Assembly: GCA_016223085.1 (NCBI GenBank)
Contig: JACRPS010000005.1
Coordinates: 155,103 to 219,102, forward strand
DNA: 64,000 bases
Source: Chloroflexota bacterium
GTDB lineage: Bacteria; Chloroflexota; Anaerolineae; Aggregatilineales; Phototrophicaceae
Direction of reading: 5' to 3'
The notes under the pieces are model-generated. The model did no database searches. It was not told the DNA's origin and saw only the letters and a program-made list of their open reading frames with translations. Below are positions 52,175 through 61,180 of this stretch, in pieces. The first letter of the stretch is position 1, and every line of letters begins with the position of its first letter. Both the position numbers and the translations under genes were made by a program.

Positions 52175-52399
52175 CTATCCCCTTACCCCAATCGGCTCAG
52201 GAATTGGGTCGCCGTGTTCCAGCGATACTTCTAGCCACAGGCGCTTGGCGTCTTCAATCGCGGGTAGAATCTCATCCCATTCGTCCACTTCCGTCGTGCA
52301 GCCCGGCAGTTCTTTAATCTGGGCAAACCATGCCCCTTCGTCCGGCACAATTTCAATCGTGTACGGCAGGGACAGATAATAGTCAATCGTCTTGGCCAT
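52175..52399 (-). CDS. hicB: HicB-like antitoxin
   Basis: 74 aa from ATG 52399. Reads MAKTIDYYLSLPYTIEIVPD then EGAWFAQIKELPGCTTEVDE, the typical HicB RNase-H-like fold start (Y...I.....GG.....LPGC...G). It overlaps the preceding toxin gene by 17 nt. Its toxin is broken, so it now guards nothing in this locus. Confidence 0.85.
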   Translation of the reverse strand: MAKTIDYYLSLPYTIEIVPDEGAWFAQIKELPGCTTEVDEWDEILPAIEDAKRLWLEVSLEHGDPIPEPIGVRG

Positions 52400-52670
52400 C
52401 GTCGGCTTCCTCATCGCTCACGGGTTCTTCGGGGAATATTTCATCCAGAATCTGAACAGCAGGCTGCACATAAATTGCTTTCACTTTGCGGCCATGCAGG
52501 GGCACAATCACCTAACGTACTTCTTCACCTTCGTAACGATAAATATGATGACAGCCGCTAACGCGCTCTAACCGAAAACCGAAACGTAACAGCAGCGTTT
52601 CGACTTCCTGCATTGTAGCACCCTGAGGATTATTTCGAAGTTTACGGCGCAGTTTCTCACGTTTGCTCAT
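52383..52670 (-). pseudogene. HicA-like toxin with in-frame amber stop
   Basis: From ATG 52670: MSKREKLRRKLRNNPQGATM then QEVETLLLRFGFRLERVSGC then HHIYRYEGEEVR, then TAG (52512-52514), then VIVPLHGRKVKAIYVQPAVQ. The VPLHGRKV-like strand is the HicA core (SHxxY...PLHxxxxI). A single C-to-T change (CAG to TAG) explains it. The final stop TGA (52383-52385) lies inside hicB. Confidence 0.85.
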
Positions 52671-52700
52671 ACAAACGCGATATCGTTTGTTATAACCACC

Positions 52701-53612
52701 TCAATACCCCTTCCCGCCGCCGGACACGCTCTCGCCGCGCTCCTCCTTCACAATCGCCACGCCGGCGCTGGCGCCGATGCGTGTTGCGCCGGCTTTCACC
52801 ATCGCCGCCGCGTCCTGGTAATTGCGCACGCCGCCCGATGCCTTCACGCCGATGTCCGGCCCGACGACCTTCCGCATCAGCGCCACGTCGCTCGCTGTTG
52901 CGCCGCCCCCGCCAAAGCCGGTACTGGTCTTCACAAAATCCGCCCCGGCCATCTTCGCAATCTGGCAGGCAATCACCTTTTCCTCGTCGGTCAGCTTGGA
53001 CGTTTCGAGGATGACCTTGCACAGCACGTTATGGGCGTGGCAGGTGGCGACTACCGTTTTGATGTCGTGGTACAGCCCCTTCAAATCGCGGCTCTTGAGC
53101 ATCCCGATATTCAGCACCATGTCCACTTCGCGCGCGCCGTTCTGGATGGCAAGCTGCGCTTCGTAGGCTTTCACCTCGGCGGGTGACGCGCCCAGCGGGA
53201 AGCCGACCACCGTACACACGGCCACGTCGCTGCCCTTCAGCAGATCGGCGCACAGCGGCACGTAGGCGCTGTTGACACACACCGACGCAAAATGGTAATC
53301 CCGCGCTTCGCGGCACAACTGCGCGATTTCCGCCGCGCTGGCATCCGGCTTCAGCAGCGTATGGTCAATCAGCCGGGCGATGCCCAGATCACGCGGGATG
53401 TACCCCAGCCCCGCCGTGATGCGGCCCGCGCCGCTGGCGACCACCTGTTTCACGCGGTCGCCGCAGTCGCGCACGCAGCGGCCATCGGCGCAGGTACACT
53501 GCTCGCCGGGGGCGTGGCTGTGGCCTGCCGCGCCGCCCATTTTGGCAACCACCTGTCGGGTGATTTCGTCTACCAGGTGTTCAAATTCGGAGGGGTTCAG
53601 TCGTTTGGTCAT
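52701..53612 (-). CDS. deoC: Deoxyribose-phosphate aldolase with N-terminal extension
   Basis: 303 aa from ATG 53612, about 50 longer than ordinary DeoC. The N-terminal segment has an amphipathic helix ([19 protein letters not shown]), then a Cys-rich linker ([18 protein letters not shown]). The catalytic core has [31 protein letters not shown] (Schiff-base Lys in KTSTG) and [18 protein letters not shown]. It splits deoxyribose 5-phosphate. The helix resembles microcompartment encapsulation peptides. Confidence 0.93.
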   Translation of the reverse strand: MTKRLNPSEFEHLVDEITRQVVAKMGGAAGHSHAPGEQCTCADGRCVRDCGDRVKQVVASGAGRITAGLGYIPRDLGIARLIDHTLLKPDASAAEIAQLCREARDYHFASVCVNSAYVPLCADLLKGSDVAVCTVVGFPLGASPAEVKAYEAQLAIQNGAREVDMVLNIGMLKSRDLKGLYHDIKTVVATCHAHNVLCKVILETSKLTDEEKVIACQIAKMAGADFVKTSTGFGGGGATASDVALMRKVVGPDIGVKASGGVRNYQDAAAMVKAGATRIGASAGVAIVKEERGESVSGGGKGY

Positions 53613-53670
53613 GGAAGAGTCTCTCAGGTATGAGGGATGAGGGATGAGTAAAAGCAAAATCTGGAAGAAA

Positions 53671-54048
53671 TCATAGTTTTTGGCGCTGCTTTTCGACGGA
53701 AGCCCTTAGACCGCCAATGATGCGGGCAACTTCTTCGGCCTGTGTGATTAATTTCTGGAAGTCTGCTTGAGTAAGATAGCCAGTATCAAGCGCGATGTAA
53801 AGCTGCGACCTTACTTCGGCGCACGAACCTTTGGCAATACTGAGAAAACAGTGGAAATCGCCGCGATTATCGCGCTCGAAACCTTCAGCGACATTGGACA
53901 TAATCGAAACCGCAGCCCGTTGAATCTGTCCAGCTAAGCCGAAATCTTTCGCAAACTTTTCACAGCGAGTAGCTTCGTAAATGGCCTTTGTCAGATCACG
54001 CGCTTTCTGCCACGCGATCAACTCTTCAAACTTACCGATATGCCCCAT
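53671..54048 (-). CDS. Four-helix-bundle protein (S23/IVP family)
   Basis: 125 aa. [20 protein letters not shown] then [20 protein letters not shown] then [20 protein letters not shown] is the S23-protein pattern (named after 23S rRNA intervening-sequence proteins). Common as lone genes. It lies between deoC and rpiB. Role unclear. Confidence 0.9.
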   Translation of the reverse strand: MGHIGKFEELIAWQKARDLTKAIYEATRCEKFAKDFGLAGQIQRAAVSIMSNVAEGFERDNRGDFHCFLSIAKGSCAEVRSQLYIALDTGYLTQADFQKLITQAEEVARIIGGLRASVEKQRQKL

Positions 54049-54081
54049 CTTTACTGCCTTTCACTCATACCTCTTTCCTCA

Positions 54082-54768
54082 TCACTCCCTGTACTTCCGC
54101 TCCACCGCCATGATCTTTTCCACCCGCTTGGCGTGCCGCCCGCCGGCGAAGTCGGTTTTCAGCCACGTTTCGACAATCTGTTTTGCCAGGTTGCTGCCGA
54201 TCAGCCCTGCGCCCAACGTCAGCACATTTGCGTCGTTGTGTTCGCGGCTGTTGACCGCCGTCGCGTTGTCGTAACATAGCGCGGCGCGCACGCCCGGCAC
54301 TTTGTTCGCTACCATGCACGAACCGATGCCCGCGCCGTCAATCATGATGCCGCGCCACGCCCGCCCGCTGCTGACCATCTGCGCCACTGCCAGCGCGAAG
54401 TCCGGGTAATCCACGCTGTCGCTGCTGCTCGTGCCGCAGTCTATCACCGTATACTGCGTTTGCAGCATGGCCTTCAGCGTTTCCTTCAGTGCGTAGCCGC
54501 CGTGATCGGCGCCAATCGCAATCGTGCGGCTCTCCGGCGCGGTCTGTTTCGCTTCGCTGGTGGAAATCAGCGTCACGTGGCGGTCAAGCGCCGCCTGCCG
54601 CGCCAGCGGTGTGACCAGCGCGCCGGGCGGGACTTCCAGCGTGCCGCCTTCCGGCACAGCATTCACAGTCTCGGCATCAATCATCGCGCGGGCACTGGGC
54701 GTCGGAGTGTTCAGATAGCGCCGCACCGCATCCTGCACGGCGCGGCGAATATCATCTTCCTGGGGCAT
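54082..54768 (-). CDS. rpiB: RpiB/LacAB-type sugar-phosphate isomerase with N-terminal extension
   Basis: 228 aa; family members are about 150. The first 80 residues hold a helix (EDDIRRAVQDAVRRYLN) and PPGALVTPLARQAALDRHV. The core begins IAIGADHGGYALKETLKAML. The active-site Cys (usual CGTGIG) is replaced by Asp (IDGAGIGSCMVANKVPGVRA), while the His of NSREHNDANVL is kept. It isomerises ribose/ribulose 5-phosphate or related sugars. Confidence 0.85.
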   Translation of the reverse strand: MPQEDDIRRAVQDAVRRYLNTPTPSARAMIDAETVNAVPEGGTLEVPPGALVTPLARQAALDRHVTLISTSEAKQTAPESRTIAIGADHGGYALKETLKAMLQTQYTVIDCGTSSSDSVDYPDFALAVAQMVSSGRAWRGIMIDGAGIGSCMVANKVPGVRAALCYDNATAVNSREHNDANVLTLGAGLIGSNLAKQIVETWLKTDFAGGRHAKRVEKIMAVERKYRE

Positions 54769-54792
54769 GATGTTTCCTTTACATACGGCTCA

Positions 54793-54822
54793 TGTAGGGG
54801 CACGGCATGTCGTGCCCCTACA
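54793..54822. repeat. TGTAGGGGCACGG palindrome
   Basis: TGTAGGGGCACGGCATG then TCGTGCCCCTACA, intergenic upstream of rpiB. GCACGGC subfamily. Confidence 0.9.
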
Positions 54823-54864
54823 CAGGTTTTCCACCCTCGATTATACGTCACGCCGTCCTGAGTG

Positions 54865-57108
54865 TCAGCCACTGACCTCGATTTGGCCCAGCGGCAGGCG
54901 GCCATCGGGCGCATCCTCAACCGGCAGGCGTTCGAAGGTGCGCGCATCATACCAGCCGGTGTAGACCTGATACACGCCCGGCTGTTCCGGCAGCTTCAGC
55001 GAAATCTCGTCAATCAGGGGATAATCGGGCGGCCAGGTGGACGTGGGCAGCGTATTATTCCTCGGCTGCGCGTCCACCTGCGCAACCAGCTCGCCATCCG
55101 CATCCACCACATGCACAAACAGTGTGTAATCGTTGGGCGTATCGGCCAGCGCCGTCCAGTGCAGCGCGAGCGTGACCGTGTCGCCCGGCGTGGCAGTCGC
55201 GGGCAGCAGAACCTTGTGCAGCGCGAACAGGTCGCCGAACGTGGCACGCACCGCGCCAAAACCTTCCGGCCTCATCCCCTGATAGCCCAAGTCAAACACG
55301 GCCAGCCGTTGCAATGCCAGCGACTCCGCGTTCACCGCTTCCGCCTTCACGGGGATCACTTCACGGCTGGCTTCGTCCTTACCTTCCAGCCGGTACACAC
55401 CCAGACGAATCTCGCCGACCCGTTCGCGGGGGCTGTCCTGTGGCAGCTTAAATCCGGCGATTTCGGTATAGATTTCGCCCGGCTGCCACTGTGACGTGCG
55501 TTTGGGGAAAAAACTGACCGCGCCGATAGCGCGGTCAAAAGCGGCGACGCGCTCGCCATCAACGATGTAAGCCAGGTAAAAGTTATAATTCTCGTCTACC
55601 GGCTCCAACACCCGCCAGTAAAGCTGCACCACGTAGGAACGCTGGAAGTGCGTCCAGCCACGTTCAGCAGCGGGCCAGTATGCAAGCTGCCGCCAGCCGA
55701 TGAGTTCCAGCCTCCTGTCCCAGACCACGTTCAGCGGGCGTATATCGTCCGGCAGGGCAGTCACCGGGCGCGTTTGCGGCAGGTAATCCACCGACCAGCG
55801 CAGCCATGCCAGCACCAGCAGCAGACTGACCGCCGGCAGCAGGTAACGCCGTGCCATCGTTCGCCAGGCGCGCGCCCGAATCAGGTCAAACAGGGCAACG
55901 ATAAAACAGGCCGAAGTCAGCACCAGCGGCACAACCGATGGCTGCTTGAGGCGGCCTTCTGCCCACAGCGGAATGACGATAACAAACAGCAGCAGGTGAA
56001 CGGCAGCGAACCAAAAACTCAAACGCCGGTCAACATAAAAAACCGCGAGAACGCCCATCCAGCCCAGGAAGGACAGGACACGAAAATCAAGCGGGATGGC
56101 GCGCAGCAGCGGTGACACGGCTTCGCCGCTTTTCAGATAATCCAGGTTGTTGCCCGATTCGAGTTCCGTCCAGTACAACCCTGATTTACGGATTTGTAAT
56201 TCGACAAACCGCAGCGGGTTCAGGCGGATGTCGTAGAGCAGGGCATCAAGGTGGTCGCCGTCTACGATGTAGGTTGCCGGATCGCGGCTGCCAACACCGG
56301 TTGCATCCCGGTTATTCGCCAGATAAATCTGATCGCTGCCGGATTGGCTAATCAGCGGGAACGAACCACCACGCGCGGCCTGCCGGTTATACAGGGCAAC
56401 CGGCGCAATCATCAGCGCCATGAAGACCAGAGCTGTCGCGCTATGAACGATCACTGCACGCGCCCGCGCGCTCAACAGCAGCAGGAGAACATACGCCAGC
56501 CACAGAACTACAAGATTGACACGGGTGATTGCCAGCAGCCCCAGCGTTATACCCAGCAGCGCCGAGCGCCAGAGCTTCACGTTCTCCCGCTGCCACAGCG
56601 CCAGAAACACAAACAGCGCGATATACAGCGTTGCCATGTTCTCGGACAGAAACTCGGTTGAGAACAGCATCGTGACCGGATAGACGGCCAGCACCAGCCC
56701 GGCCAGATACCCACCCCAGTGGCGTCTGGTTGCCAGCCAGCCAGCAGCCACTACAAAACCGCAGGCGAGAGCACCGGCCACGCTGACGGCCAGGCGCATC
56801 ACGGCAATGGCATCGCCCACCAGCGCGCGGATGCCAACGAGAAAATAAACGGTTCCCGGCTGCCAGAAAAAGACGCCGCGCGGCCACGTCCCGGCTTCAT
56901 ACTGCGCCGCGAGTTCCACGTAAACCTGCTGATCGGTGCCTTCCGGTGGGATGAAAGCGGTATCACCTGCCGCGCGGTCAAACACCACCACGACGCGCAG
57001 CGCAAATGCCAGCAGCACAATCAACACGCCGGCGAGGATATCCCGCCAGGTGAGGCGGTGAGGGAAAGCAGAAGTTGTCATCCGTGTGTAATAGGAGCGC
57101 ACGGCCAT
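54865..57108 (-). CDS. GT-C-type membrane glycosyltransferase (GT39-like) with C-terminal beta domain
   Basis: 747 aa. About 10-11 transmembrane helices in the first 450 residues (for example LAGVLIVLLAFALRVVVVF). The early loop FIPPEGTDQQVYVELAAQYE and the second loop FFWQPGTVYFLV fit GT-C polyprenyl-sugar transferases. From about residue 480 the protein is soluble, ending in TLALHWTALADTPNDYTLFV then HVVDADGELVAQVDAQPRNN, a beta-sandwich shared with the next gene. Likely transfers sugars to envelope glycans or proteins. It starts 6 nt after the preceding gene. Confidence 0.82.
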   Translation of the reverse strand: MAVRSYYTRMTTSAFPHRLTWRDILAGVLIVLLAFALRVVVVFDRAAGDTAFIPPEGTDQQVYVELAAQYEAGTWPRGVFFWQPGTVYFLVGIRALVGDAIAVMRLAVSVAGALACGFVVAAGWLATRRHWGGYLAGLVLAVYPVTMLFSTEFLSENMATLYIALFVFLALWQRENVKLWRSALLGITLGLLAITRVNLVVLWLAYVLLLLLSARARAVIVHSATALVFMALMIAPVALYNRQAARGGSFPLISQSGSDQIYLANNRDATGVGSRDPATYIVDGDHLDALLYDIRLNPLRFVELQIRKSGLYWTELESGNNLDYLKSGEAVSPLLRAIPLDFRVLSFLGWMGVLAVFYVDRRLSFWFAAVHLLLFVIVIPLWAEGRLKQPSVVPLVLTSACFIVALFDLIRARAWRTMARRYLLPAVSLLLVLAWLRWSVDYLPQTRPVTALPDDIRPLNVVWDRRLELIGWRQLAYWPAAERGWTHFQRSYVVQLYWRVLEPVDENYNFYLAYIVDGERVAAFDRAIGAVSFFPKRTSQWQPGEIYTEIAGFKLPQDSPRERVGEIRLGVYRLEGKDEASREVIPVKAEAVNAESLALQRLAVFDLGYQGMRPEGFGAVRATFGDLFALHKVLLPATATPGDTVTLALHWTALADTPNDYTLFVHVVDADGELVAQVDAQPRNNTLPTSTWPPDYPLIDEISLKLPEQPGVYQVYTGWYDARTFERLPVEDAPDGRLPLGQIEVSG

Positions 57109-57114
57109 GCGCCT

Positions 57115-59043
57115 TTATGTCGGATTCACCGAAAGTATCATCAATGGCAGCGCATCACCCAGCGGCGCGCCGCTGGCGTCGAAAACCGGCAGACGTGCGC
57201 CACTCTGGAAGTTGTACAGGCCGACCATCACCCGATATTCGCCTGGTGACAGGTCTGCCGGAACAGTTACGGTAAACGGTGGGCTGATGAGCGTTTCGCT
57301 CGGTTCGTTCCAGGTCAGCGTCGGACGTTCCGTCACAGCGGGCGCGCCGTCCGCCTGCGCCAGCACGGTGTACTCGTTCATCGGTACGAGATGGACAAAC
57401 AGCGAATAATTATCCGCCGGCGTTTGCGATACGTTCCAGTAGAACCGCAGTGTCAGGCTGTCATCCGGCGCAACCGCCTCAGCACTGCGATCATAACCGA
57501 CCAGTCGAATCGCATCGCCAAAACGCACGTCCGTCTCCACCTCCATCCGCCACAGGCGGTAAAAAACGGCTTCTGCCGCGCGCCGCACCGGTGGATGAAC
57601 GAAATCCCGCAGGCGCAGCATCTGATGGAGATAGGCTTGCCCGGCTGCTGAACGCTCCATAGCCCGGTGCTGGGGAATGGGAATCAGGGCATAGGCCATA
57701 CCCTGAGCGCGCCATTCTTCAAGCGAGTGTTCCATAATATCGGTCGTCGGCCACCAGTCGAACCAGTAGCGGTGAGGGATGCCGCCCCAGAAAGGGTTAA
57801 ACGTACTGCCGTGTACCGGGTAGACAATAACTGTGTCTGGCGGAACATTCACGTCAGCCCACTGCCGGATAATCACGTGCCAGCTTACACCTGTAAAACT
57901 CCCCTGAAGCATTTCGGCAGCGGCCTGCGCCTGCGGAACCAGCAGGACAGCAGCCAGCAACAGCGCCAGCGCCGGTCTAAGCCACCGGCGGGGCGCAAGC
58001 CGTATGATTTGCGCGAAAGCGATGCCGAACAGGATCAATCCAACTTCGGAAGCAATCAGCACATTTTTGGAGCGCACGAGATCGCCGCTCCAGCGGATGG
58101 CGCTCATGACCCAGCACACGAGCAGAAACATGCCGATCAGGATTGCCAGCGGTGCAGGCGGAGGATGCGGCAGGCCACGCTGCCGGCTTATCCACCAGCC
58201 GACACCGCCTCCTGCCAGGACAGCGATTACCAGAATCGGAGGGCCGATGAACCTCAGCGCATCACCGAGATGGTCGCTCAGGCTGGTCAGGTTCCACAGA
58301 TCAAACAACAGAATCCGAACCAGCCAGGTCTGGTAGCGGGGCAAAGCAAAAAACACCCCCGTAACCACCAGCGTTCCGGCAGCGAGGACAGCCGTCAGCA
58401 GCAGCAGCCACCGGCGCAGCGGAATATTACGCCCGCGCGCCGCGTACCACCCGAAAGTCAGGCCGCCAGGCACCAGCAGGACAAACATCCGATATTCCAG
58501 CAGGATGGTCAATGCCGCGACCAGCAGGCTGGCAAGCGACCAGCGCCAGCCGTCTGACCTGAGCCAGCCCTCGATTGCCAGCAGCAGGCACAACCCCACC
58601 AGCGGATATAAAAAGGGTTCGGGGATCGCGTACAGCGCGTGTTCAACAGCCACCGGCGCCAGCGCCCAGCCGGCAGCGGCCATCCAACCGGCGGCAGTTC
58701 CAGCCAGCCGATATGCTGCCATACCGATCAGGGCCGCCGTGATCGTGTTGGCAACTGCCGCCAACACCCGCAGTGCCTGAACCGTCGGTGCAAGTCCGGG
58801 TTGTCCCTGAGCCTCCAAGGTCTGCTGGATGGCAACATTCAGCCAGATGAAAGCCGGGGGGTAAATGCCCGTATAGCTGGCATCGTACAGGCCTCGGTAG
58901 GCCTGCCCGTGATAATACAGATGCGTTTCGTCAGGGTACTCCACATAGGGCAACCCCCAGCCGGTATAAGGCAGCCGCAGTAAACCGGCCAGCACCACAA
59001 TCAGCAGCAGGCCAACCGGAAAAAGCGAAACCCGTTTGAACAT
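57115..59043 (-). CDS. GT-C-type membrane glycosyltransferase (GT39-like), sister gene
   Basis: 642 aa. The first extracytoplasmic loop has YVEYPDETHLYYHGQAYRGL with the DE motif of GT-C enzymes, followed by many transmembrane helices. The C-terminal part, LTLRFYWNVSQTPADNYSLF then VHLVPMNEYTVLAQADGAPA, matches the end of the neighbour, although the catalytic parts differ. The two genes form an operon. Confidence 0.85.
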   Translation of the reverse strand: MFKRVSLFPVGLLLIVVLAGLLRLPYTGWGLPYVEYPDETHLYYHGQAYRGLYDASYTGIYPPAFIWLNVAIQQTLEAQGQPGLAPTVQALRVLAAVANTITAALIGMAAYRLAGTAAGWMAAAGWALAPVAVEHALYAIPEPFLYPLVGLCLLLAIEGWLRSDGWRWSLASLLVAALTILLEYRMFVLLVPGGLTFGWYAARGRNIPLRRWLLLLTAVLAAGTLVVTGVFFALPRYQTWLVRILLFDLWNLTSLSDHLGDALRFIGPPILVIAVLAGGGVGWWISRQRGLPHPPPAPLAILIGMFLLVCWVMSAIRWSGDLVRSKNVLIASEVGLILFGIAFAQIIRLAPRRWLRPALALLLAAVLLVPQAQAAAEMLQGSFTGVSWHVIIRQWADVNVPPDTVIVYPVHGSTFNPFWGGIPHRYWFDWWPTTDIMEHSLEEWRAQGMAYALIPIPQHRAMERSAAGQAYLHQMLRLRDFVHPPVRRAAEAVFYRLWRMEVETDVRFGDAIRLVGYDRSAEAVAPDDSLTLRFYWNVSQTPADNYSLFVHLVPMNEYTVLAQADGAPAVTERPTLTWNEPSETLISPPFTVTVPADLSPGEYRVMVGLYNFQSGARLPVFDASGAPLGDALPLMILSVNPT

Positions 59044-59164
59044 TCACACTCCCCCAAACGTGAGCGCATCCTAGTGTACCAGCGAAGACCGCCGCTTGAC
59101 AGGTTCGGGTGAGGAGGTTAGGCTTGGGCCGGTGTCAGCGGCAAGGAAACCGTCAGCGTCAGCT

Positions 59165-59923
59165 ATGGATACGTCCTACCCCATCCTCGAATATGACCCG
59201 TCGCCCCAGGCGTTCATCGAGCCGGCGCGCACCGTCCGGCGGTTGGACGTGCCGGAGCACTGCGTACTGTGTTTTTTCCAGGACGTGATTACTGCCGCCT
59301 GCGCCGATGCCACCTGCGTCTATCGCCTGGGCAGCGAGATCGGTATGAATCCGGTCTACGCACTGACGCTGGACGGCCAGCGGTTGATTGTGCTGCATCC
59401 CGGCGTCGGCGCACCGCTGGCTGCCGCTTTTCTGGACGAGGTGATCGCGCTCGGCTGCCGCAAATTTATCGCCTGCGGCGGGTCGGGTGTGCTCAGACCG
59501 GAGATCGCCGTCGGCCATGTGGTCGTGCCCACCAGCGCCGTGCGTGATGAAGGCACGTCGTACCACTACCTGCCGCCGGCGCGGGAAGTCGCTGCCAGCG
59601 CGGCGGCGGTCGCCGCGATTGAGGCGACACTCCAGGGCCACCATGTCCCCTACGTGACGGGCAAGACGTGGACCACCGATGGCATCTACCGGGAGACGCC
59701 GGCCAGAATTGCGCGGCGGCGCGGCGAAGGCTGCCTGACAGTCGAGATGGAAGCAGCGGCGTTTTTTGCGGTGGCGCAGTTCCGGGGGGTGATATTCGGG
59801 CAGCTTTTATACGGTGGCGACGACCTGAGCGGCGACGTGTGGGACAGCCGTGACTGGCAGACGCGCACGCCAGCGCGCGAAAAGCTGTTCCGGCTGGCGG
59901 CGGAAGCGTGTTTGCAGCTATGA
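59165..59923 (+). CDS. Nucleoside phosphorylase (uridine phosphorylase-like)
   Basis: 252 aa from ATG 59165. GSEIGMNPVYAL and VLHPGVGAPLAAAFLDEVIA, then FIACGGSGVLRPEIAVGHVV and LTVEMEAAAFFAVAQFRGV (the conserved ExE of PNP/UDP phosphorylases). It cleaves a purine or pyrimidine nucleoside with phosphate. Together with DeoC and RpiB nearby it suggests nucleoside sugar recycling, although they are not in one operon. Confidence 0.88.
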   Translation: MDTSYPILEYDPSPQAFIEPARTVRRLDVPEHCVLCFFQDVITAACADATCVYRLGSEIGMNPVYALTLDGQRLIVLHPGVGAPLAAAFLDEVIALGCRKFIACGGSGVLRPEIAVGHVVVPTSAVRDEGTSYHYLPPAREVAASAAAVAAIEATLQGHHVPYVTGKTWTTDGIYRETPARIARRRGEGCLTVEMEAAAFFAVAQFRGVIFGQLLYGGDDLSGDVWDSRDWQTRTPAREKLFRLAAEACLQL

Positions 59924-60024
59924 GGGATAAGGTACGAGAGATGCGTTTTTCTGTCATGCCCCTCAGGTGAGTAAAAGCGGTTTAGAAATCGGTTCTGGTT
60001 TCCCCGAATGCGTAAGGATACTGA

Positions 60025-60480
60025 ATGCGAGTGACTATCCAAACCTCGCTTGCTGCTGCTCCCGCCAGGGTTTGGGAAGCGGTGAAGCAGGTGGACACGC
60101 TGTTGTATATCACACGAGGGCTGCTCGGTTTTAACCCAACCGCATCAAACACAACCCCGTTTCACGGCGCGCGCTGGCACACGGGCGATACCGTCGAAGC
60201 GCGGCTGTGGCTGTTCAACCGTATTCCACTATGGACTCACACCTTGCGAATTGTTCGAATTGACGAGGCAGCGTGGGAGATCGAAAGCCGTGAACGTGGC
60301 GGTGTGGTTACGCAGTGGAATCACCTCATCCGCGTCGAGCATTTGCCCGATGGCCGCGCTCGTTATACCGATCAACTGGATATTGATGCCGGTGTCCTGA
60401 CCATTGGGGTGGTCTTGTTCGCACATCTTTTTTATCGTTACCGCCAGATGCGCTGGCACAAGCTGGTACGTCAGCTATAG
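60025..60480 (+). CDS. SRPBCC-family protein
   Basis: 151 aa. MRVTIQTSLAAAPARVWEAV then KQVDTLLYITRGLLGFNP then HLIRVEHLPDGRARYTDQLD shows the SRPBCC ligand-cavity fold. The C-terminal end (FYRYRQMRWHKLVRQL) is like those of plant-type cyclase-related proteins. Ligand unknown. Co-directional with the next hypothetical gene. Confidence 0.75.
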   Translation: MRVTIQTSLAAAPARVWEAVKQVDTLLYITRGLLGFNPTASNTTPFHGARWHTGDTVEARLWLFNRIPLWTHTLRIVRIDEAAWEIESRERGGVVTQWNHLIRVEHLPDGRARYTDQLDIDAGVLTIGVVLFAHLFYRYRQMRWHKLVRQL

Positions 60481-60501
60481 GCCGATCAGCAGTGGCAGCA
60501 G

Positions 60502-61107
60502 GTGACAGACATGACACTCGATGACGACCTGAACCGCCTCCGAAACGCGGCGCGGCAGCGCGATTGGGGCGCGCTGCAGGACGCCCTGACGCGGCTATTT
60601 ATGCAGTTGGAGTTTTTTACCGCGCTGGAAATTGCACTCACCCGGCTGCACGATCACGTGCCAGTCTTTGAGCGCGACCATCCCGAAGCGACCTGGGCGC
60701 GCAAGCTGCTGGTATCGGTCGTATCGTTTGGCGTAGCGCCCAACGAACTGCCGCCAGAAGCCGGACAGCCCTATGCCAGCCCCGGCGCGGCCAACTTTCT
60801 CGCCGGCCTGTTTGATCTGCTGCGCGGTGTGGAACGGCGCACGCCCATCGAGAACCGGGCGCGCTTCCTGGTCAGCGCCGTGAGCAACGTGATTCTGGCG
60901 GATTTGGCCGCCTTCTGGTACGGCCAGCACCCGGACGCCTGGGCGCTCCAGCAGCAGCGCGGCGACGAGATGGACGCGGATACCGGCCTGACGGTTCGGC
61001 AGCAGATTTACGCGCAGTTCTGGCTGGACGACACTGTTGCGCAGCGCGATACGGCGGCGTGGCTGGCGCTGGCCGACGACGTGGAGCAGAAGGCCAAACG
61101 ACGGTAG
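60502..61107 (+). CDS. Hypothetical helical protein (201 aa)
   Basis: Not recognised. Mainly alpha-helical, acidic: LNRLRNAARQRDWGALQDAL, FTALEIALTRLHDHVPVFER, ENRARFLVSAVSNVILADLA. No signal or membrane span. It may be translated from ATG 60502 or the internal ATG 60511. Confidence 0.6.
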   Translation: MTDMTLDDDLNRLRNAARQRDWGALQDALTRLFMQLEFFTALEIALTRLHDHVPVFERDHPEATWARKLLVSVVSFGVAPNELPPEAGQPYASPGAANFLAGLFDLLRGVERRTPIENRARFLVSAVSNVILADLAAFWYGQHPDAWALQQQRGDEMDADTGLTVRQQIYAQFWLDDTVAQRDTAAWLALADDVEQKAKRR

Positions 61108-61180
61108 GGCAAATCAGCCGGTTTGTCCCACGAGCTGATCAGGTCACACCCTTAAAAACGTCCTGCACGTTATAACCCGA

